The notes under the pieces were generated by a model. It did not search any database, was not told the DNA's origin, and saw only the letters and a list, made by a program, of their open reading frames with translations. From Symbiodinium natans (taxonomy: Eukaryota; Sar; Dinophyceae; Suessiales; Symbiodiniaceae): a stretch of 64,000 nt of DNA. Location of the stretch: the NCBI GenBank assembly GCA_905221605.1, contig CAJNDS010002523.1, positions 62,001 through 126,000 of the forward strand, in the 5' to 3' direction. Made by a program: the position numbers and the translations under genes. Of the stretch, positions 58,026 through 64,000 are shown one piece after another. Each line of letters opens with the position of its first letter. Position 1 is the stretch's first letter.

Positions 58026-61000
58026 TCAAGGCAGCGACGTGAGGACCTCTCCGCGGGAAGTTGGTGCCGCAAGAGAGTCTTCAGGCGTCACCCACGCTTC
58101 GGCCTAAACCATCGGGTACTGGTAGGAGTACGCGCCGGCGGGAGCGCTGGCGGGCTGATAGGCCGGCGTGGCCGACACTGGGTTGTAGTAGATCCTTGCA
58201 AACAAAACAATGTCTGCTGGCCAAGTCCAGAGGCAAGTCTTTACCCGGGGCCGGAGACTGCCTGTAATCCTTGTCAAACTAATCCCGGAAGCTGAAAACC
58301 TCTGAGGCGAGGCGCTGCGGCGAAGCGGACTGAACCTGCGGGGTGTTGGGGTTTTGAACACTTGATTCGGGCGGTTGCTGCCGCTGCAAACTCTGGGCTC
58401 GGCTTTCTGCTTCAAGGTCGTCCGCGCCTGCTGGGCCATGGGCTGCATCATCATGCCCTGGTAACCCTGGTACTGACTGTAGCCTGACCCAATGCAGTGA
58501 CCGGGGAGGGGGGGCGAGGGGCGAGGGGAGAGGGGAGGGGGGAGAGGGTCAGAGGGGCGAGAGGGGAGAGGGGAGGAAGGGCGGGAGCAAGACAGAAAAA
58601 GAGACAGAGACGAAGACAGGGAGAGAGTTGTATGTCAAACTATGAGCAGTATGCGTGCATGATACAGGACTCAACACGATCCGCAAATTGGGGTCTTTGG
58701 TGCCCTACTCGGACACTGCAGTAATTTTTTTGTGCAAACATCCCGGACCAAACTGACAAACTGCAAATGCAGACTCCGCAGATGGGCTGTCGGTATCGGC
58801 ACTGCGGTGCCTGCCGGCATCGCGGGGGCTGCAGGAGTTGGTGCAGGTGCAGGGGCTTCCTCCGGAACGGAGTCGGCATGGAGTCGCACTCAACAGAGCC
58901 GGGGGAGGAGAGTCACAAGAGCTCAATCTTAAGGGGTATATACGGCATAGGCATAGGGGAAAGCCGAGCGATTGCCCAGGAAAACTCTCAGACACAAATG
59001 GCTCGTGCACCAAGATCCAAGCCCCTTTGGCAGAATGAGGCACGTCCCTAAATCCGCCCCAACCGGAGCTGCTGCCATCGTCCTCAATCATGGGCGCCTG
59101 ACAGGCCGGCAAATATCCAAACATCTAGAGTCTGTCCCACCTTTCCTTCTGGCCGGTGTCCCGCCTTTCTGTGCTGGCTTACACAAAGGCACCTAGAAAA
59201 TGCTGGATGCAGAATTAATACGCCCAAGGCCAGCTGAGAGCACAAGTGAGGTATTTGTAGCAGCGACCTTGCAACATGCTGCACGTCGCAAACTGCCAGA
59301 TGCCAAGGCACGTCACAAGAAACTCTTGCATGACATGTGGCTAACCATCTCCTTCCTTGCCTGCTCCACGCCGACAGCACGCTTCGACTTCTTCTGCCGC
59401 AGGGAGCTGATCAACATGGGACATCGTATAAGCAGATGGGGGGAGTGGAAGACTGTGCGCGGGAGGGGTGGCGTTCACACCTCAAGATCGCGGGTTCACA
59501 AGGCCAGGTTTCTATACAACTCCTGTGTCATTGACTACAATCGTTCACACTGTCTTGAACTACATCTGGTCCCTGTCGATAGACTCGCGTCTGAATCACT
59601 AAAGGGTTGAAGCTTAGGCAGCGCATGCAGTCCTTCTTCTTCTCTCCTCCGGACATGAAGTAGTAGGCACCGCCGGCCAAAGCCGCGACTCCCGCAATGC
59701 CACCTTCGTCAGTGGCGCGGGGCATCAGATGGCATTAGCTTTTATCTTGAGCCCTGCACCATTTGACGATTCGAAAAAAAAACTCTCCATTCCAAGCGTG
59801 CGCAAAACAAAAGGGCTTGGGGTCGGGGAAGTCCGAGCGGCCGCCGATCCAAAACCGCCAAGACCGAAGGGCTCGGGCGATTCGGGCTTGCGAAGTTGAA
59901 TCTATAGTCGGAAGTTTAAAACCATCCCACCCTTAATGCCGGAGCCGAAAGGTTCAACATGGCTCAACAGAAACGAGCTTGGGGCGCCACCAATCACACC
60001 ATAGAGCGTGCCGTTGCCGCCGCCGCCCTCTGCTCCAGGGGCAGCGCCCAGGTCCTACATTGTGCTACATTCGAGGAGGGTTCCGTCATCTATCCCTCAG
60101 CCGGAAACCCTTATATCTGAATCCCTGAGCTTGAATATGCTTTGGGGTCTTTACGAACTACTGCCAGAAGTATTCCAAGAGCATTCCAGGAAGACCCCAA
60201 GAGCATGCCAAGACCACTCCGGACCACTCCCTTCACATGCCGAAAGGCCCAAGACCGTGGAACAGCGTGGACAGATTCTGCACTTGAGGAGAATGCGGAC
60301 GGAACCGCAGGAGTACCATTGGGAAGACCGGATGTGCAAATCCCCCTTGAGGGGGTGCTTCGAGAGGCAGGAAAGTGCGTCTCTGCCACGTTCTCGCGAG
60401 TTTCTTCAGTTCAGCAGCAAGCCACATGAGCCCGCAGCAGTGAGCAGCAGTGAGCTCGTTTGCAGCTCAGCACACAGCTCAGAGCACGGCAGCCAAGGGA
60501 AGCATTGCAGGAGCTCGGAGCAATGTAGCCACACGAAGCAATCATTTTGCAATACTGCAAGGGCTCTGAAGCCTCTGTTGACAAGCAGGCGATTTTGCAC
60601 CCGAAACCTATCAATCCCCATAAACCCTTTGGAAGGCCCTTAATTGAGCCCGCAAAACTTCCGTGTTCCAGTTCTGCAGTAAGACGTCGCACGTCGCTTG
60701 GGGCCACCACAAGAGATTGTTTGTCACTTTAGTTTTGAAACCTCTTAAACCTTCAATGAAATCCTACTTTTAGGATGCCAGAACGCTTCACGTCAATTCT
60801 ATACGTCTTGAATGTGCACGTGTGGCCCTGGGGCGGTCCTCTCGTGGCAAGGTTTTTGGCAAGTGTTTTTCTGGGTGGGATCGGGTCCCCGAACAATGTC
60901 CTCCAAAAATGCAGGGGGCTATATTCATGATCAAACCCTCGGATTAGGGTCAACTTCAGGAATGCGGTCCCTGTCAACCTTGCGCACATTAACTGGCTTG

Positions 61001-63403
61001 CGGTCTAGGATTTGCTTTTGTGCCCCACTTAGCTGGACCTGTGCTTGTCTTCTGCCGTCCAGTTTAGCCTTTAACTCCCAAAAGTCGATCCGAGCACCGA
61101 TACCCCCGTCAACCCTGAAGCGGCCATCCCGAGTGTCCAACTGTGAGGACTTGCAACCTTGAGCGTCCCAGGTGCCTCGCTCTGCGCCAGCTTGGTGATC
61201 TGCAAGGCAGGGGTTGGAGAGTGGCCGGCTGGCAGGGTTAGGAAAAGTATATCGGTGCAAGATGCAGGCCTGTGTAAAGTCTGCATGCCGCAGCCCAAGC
61301 ACCCACGTCTAGCTGACTCGCACCGACTGGCAGACTAGCACTGGGAAACAGCAGCCGTAAGCGTGCATAAAACTCTCGGCTGGCCTGGTCCGCTGCTGGT
61401 CCTGAGTTTGTCAATGTGCAGTATAGTCTGGGGAGGGTGCAGGTGCCGCCGTTGCATGTCTCCTCATGTGTACGTATGTTGCCCTGATTGTTTTGCAACC
61501 ACAGGCCCTCCACTATGGTTTCCCAGTCCACTAAACGTAGCAGCTTCAGGGCAGACAAGGTCGGGTTGTAGGCCGGCGTAACACCCCAGCAGCACTCCCA
61601 CAAGTCAGAGGCGATGAGAGGGGACGCCAAGCGGCGCCCTCCGGTTGTCTTGTGGACAAAACCTCTTACGGCCCTACATCAAGTGCTTCAGAATTGATGG
61701 CCGTGTCTCCAAGGGCTTCCTTCGCCGACATCTGGAACTGGGCGGCCGCCTGGCTGCTGGTTTCAAGAGGTCGGCTGGCTTGGCCGGGCGCGGGGTGTGC
61801 ACAGGGAAGGTTCCTTTCTTGCGTTACGTTTACATGGCAAAGAGCCCATGCCTGCTGTAAAACCTTGGCTCCAACATCTCGTCCAAAGATGTCCAAAGGC
61901 CACACCAGACTCCGAACCGGAAGCCGAAGCTTTCAAACCTAATTCACACCGAAAACGCCAAATGCCCAAAGCAAGACCCTGTACACCGGGTGTAGAAAGA
62001 CACGTCCTGCTAATGCACGGTAGCCAGCATACTGCAGCCTGCTGCATTCACAATGCCGAAACTTGCAACTTCTGTTTGTGGGGCCTGCATGCGCATGACG
62101 CTTGTCGCATGTCTGGCGAAGGCCGCAACCCGAAGCCCCCAAACCCCTCGTGAATGGTGCACCGGGTCAAGCTCTCCCTCTTCGCCCTGCCGTCCTCGAA
62201 TTGAGGGCTTTTTGAACTAAACCCGCCATGTGCCTCACCACTCAGGCCCGCCAGCGTGCTCATCTGTGCCAAGGCTGGGGTAAGGTTTAGGGGCACTTCC
62301 TTGAACCGCTTCGTTGGAGTATCCACTGGAGATGGTTGGAGAAGCGACAGCCTGTTTACTTCACGCAGCACACACGTCTGCCAATGCCCTACACATGCTG
62401 CAGTCAACGTTCGCCACGTCAGTTTCTCCCTCATCGCACACTAGAACGCCCTGGATTCTCTTGTTGGATAAAAATCCTCGAGAACGTACCCGTGACTTGC
62501 GCCGAGAAACACGTGCCAAAGAGGCCTCATGCAAAAAATGGCCAGCGGCTAGCGGCTAGAACTAACCCAAAATAACCTCAGGGCTGGCCTGGTCCGCTGC
62601 CGATCCTGGTTTGCACAGCAAGGGATGTGGGTCGCAGGCAGGTGCTCTTGCAGACGTCTCCTGTGTCGTATTGTCTTCTTGTTCTGGCATTCTGCCCGGC
62701 TATACCTATGTTTACTCAGCTTTATGGCTGTTTGGCATGATGGCCGATTGGAATATGTGCGCAGAACGCCAAGAAGCGCAGTCACAGCAAAGCCCCAAGC
62801 AAGTAAAGAAAGCCACGCAGTAAGCCGCGACAGCCTATCCCTCAAAGACCCGAGAAGGAAGGACAACCAGACCCTCAAGTTGTCGCGGGGCAACACCCCT
62901 TAAGGCGCCACACCCCACCAAGTGCTTCAGAATTGATAGCCGCGTCTCCCAGGATTTCGTCCGCCGACTTTTTGAGCTGCTCGGGGGTCTGGCGGCAGGC
63001 TGGGGGTGCAGAGGGAAAGGCTGCCTGCCTTGTGTTGCGTTGAAGGCCCTATTGAAGGCAAGGCTCCAGGTTACACCAGACTCCGAACCGGATGCCGAAA
63101 CCACCTTCGCATTCGAACCTAATCAAGACCGAAGATGCAAGATGCCCATTAAGACAACACCCCGCGCACCAGGTGCAGAGGCACTTTGTCCTTCCCCTTC
63201 CCTTCCTTAACCCACAGTAGCGTTACGCGCCACAGCCGACTGCTGGTTCCTCAGCTTTCTTTACTTGCTTTTCGCTGCCGGCATTTGTTGCCAAGTCGTC
63301 GAACGCAAGAACTTCCCGAGAGATGCTGCCTGCCTGAGAGTACGTAAGACGTAAGAATGTGTGCGATGCGTGCCGGAAGTCGGAAAAGTCTCGTGTCGGG
63401 GCG

Positions 63404-63435
<32 letters not shown>

Positions 63436-63813
63436 GTCGTGATTGGGTGCAGCGGCATAAGCCAGCCTCGGGCCTGAGCCGGATTCATCTCTGGCGTGGG
63501 GTGGAAGGTTCGGGATTTACGGCGCGCGTGCGCGGGGTCCACAGCGGCCTCGGAGCTCGACCCAGGACCACAGTTGGAAACCGAGCAAAGAACGAGCCGG
63601 GCTCTTACCTTACGCAAAGATGCTTCATTTTTGCGCCTCCAGATGCTTCCATTTGTCGCCGCCCGAGCACATGAATGCACTGATGTTTCCACATAGAGTT
63701 TATAACTTTGGGCCTCCAAAAGCCTCCAAAGGTCAAGGGTGTGGAGCCTCACGCCGCTTTGCACCAGCAAACCAGCCACGTGCCTCACCGCTCACGCCCG
63801 CCAGCGAGCTGAT
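58026..63813 (-). CDS. Array gene 1: PAN-family gene, 5' part outside window
   Basis: Only the downstream half is present. Repeat exons: 63813-63784 (ISSLAGVSGE), 62988-62956 (TPEQLKKSADE), 62263-62234 (MSTLAGLSGE), 61749-61717 (AAAQFQMSAKE) and 61199-61176 (ITKLAQSE). Then come 60054-59991 (DLGAAPGAEGG and TLYGVIG), 59703-59633 (GIAGVAALAGGAYYFMSGGE membrane helix), 59393-59361 (KKSKRAVGVEQ), 59097-59083 (APMIE), 58859-58811 (EAPAPAPTPAAPAMPA), 58483-58428 (GYSQYQGYQG, then QPMAQQ), 58335-58316 and 58194-58110. The last exon either stops at a TAG (58104, end YSYQYPMV) or splices at GTTTAG to 58046-58026, giving end YPMVLTSLP. Its order and sequence match the last two and a half repeat units and tail of gene 2, so the two are sister copies. 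Signal and PAN exons are expected beyond 64000. Confidence 0.72.
61176..63813 (-). repeat. Exon-pair repeat array inside gene 1
   Basis: Five small exons alternate as in gene 2, in the same order as the five most downstream of gene 2. Introns share long segments with gene 2, for example AAAAGGGGTGGGCAGCGATT upstream of the ISSLAGVSGE exon in both. More units may lie outside the window. Confidence 0.7.
63405..63435. repeat. CA microsatellite
   Basis: About 15 alternating CA/AC units in an intron of gene 1, between the repeat exons at 63813 and 62988. Confidence 0.9.
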
Positions 63814-64000
63814 CTGCGACAAGACCAAAAGGGGTGGGCAGCGATTGGAGAAGACTGTCCACTTCACGCGGAGTGCACATCTACCACTGGCACTGCGTAC
63901 AACATTTGCTACATCTGTCTTGCTTTGGCATCCCGTTGCCCAAGCACGCACGACAAGCACCGAATCCCTGACCCCAAATACCTTTCGGCTGGCCTGGTCC

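Noticed and set aside
60008-60643. Plus-strand open frame of 211 codons
   Set aside because: Its first part is the reverse strand of the conserved DLGAAPG exon of gene 1 and the rest is intron; no copy-to-copy conservation.
1-64000. tRNA, rRNA, CRISPR array, bacterial operons or a spliced-leader gene
   Set aside because: No cloverleaf, rRNA core, regular spaced repeats, ribosome-binding sites or leader-like sequence was recognised by eye; the gene structure is eukaryotic.

Overview
The window looks like nuclear DNA of a dinoflagellate, most plausibly a Suessiales/Symbiodiniaceae-type genome. Every gene I could build lies on the minus strand. Coding sequence is broken into very short exons (15 to about 90 nt in the main family), and introns mostly begin with GC or GA rather than GT. 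Exons usually start with G after an AG acceptor, there are interstitial TTTAGGG-type telomere repeats, and closely related genes sit in tandem. Species is not determinable from the sequence alone.

Right three quarters (about 15.8-64.0 kb): a head-to-tail array of six copies of one gene family, numbered here 1 (right, cut by the window edge) to 6 (left). I rebuilt the exons by comparing copies. Genes 3, 4 and 5 each resolve into the same 18 coding exons, and the exon sums (891, 888 and 885 nt) are exact multiples of three, giving proteins of about 296, 295 and 294 residues. The protein is a predicted type I membrane protein. It has a short signal-like N-terminus, one PAN/Apple domain with six cysteines spread over exons 2-7, an Ala/Pro linker, a glycine-rich transmembrane helix, a basic stop-transfer segment, and a cytoplasmic tail rich in Ala/Pro and then Tyr/Gln/Pro/Met. 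Genes 1 and 2 carry, before the membrane helix, an expanded series of alternating 33-36 nt and 30 nt exons that encode a 21-22-residue helical repeat. Gene 6 has the shared ends and a different, only partly resolved middle. Between genes lie 1.3-1.8 kb spacers that share a block of about 200 bp in every unit.

Left quarter (1-15.8 kb): a cysteine-rich protein gene (exons from 14626 down to 9505, middle unresolved), a BPI/LBP-type lipid-binding protein gene (about 7417 down to 5085, 5' end not found), an isolated open frame at 4464-4985, a polytopic membrane protein gene (3136-1288), and the edge of another exon at position 1. The stretches between hold simple repeats, telomere-like repeats and no gene I can support.

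How the genes may work together is inference only: the array supplies a set of diversified surface proteins with one extracellular PAN (protein- or glycan-binding) domain and a short cytoplasmic tail. The BPI/LBP-like and Cys-rich proteins may also be secreted or endomembrane proteins. All functional statements rest on motif recognition by eye; no database search was run.
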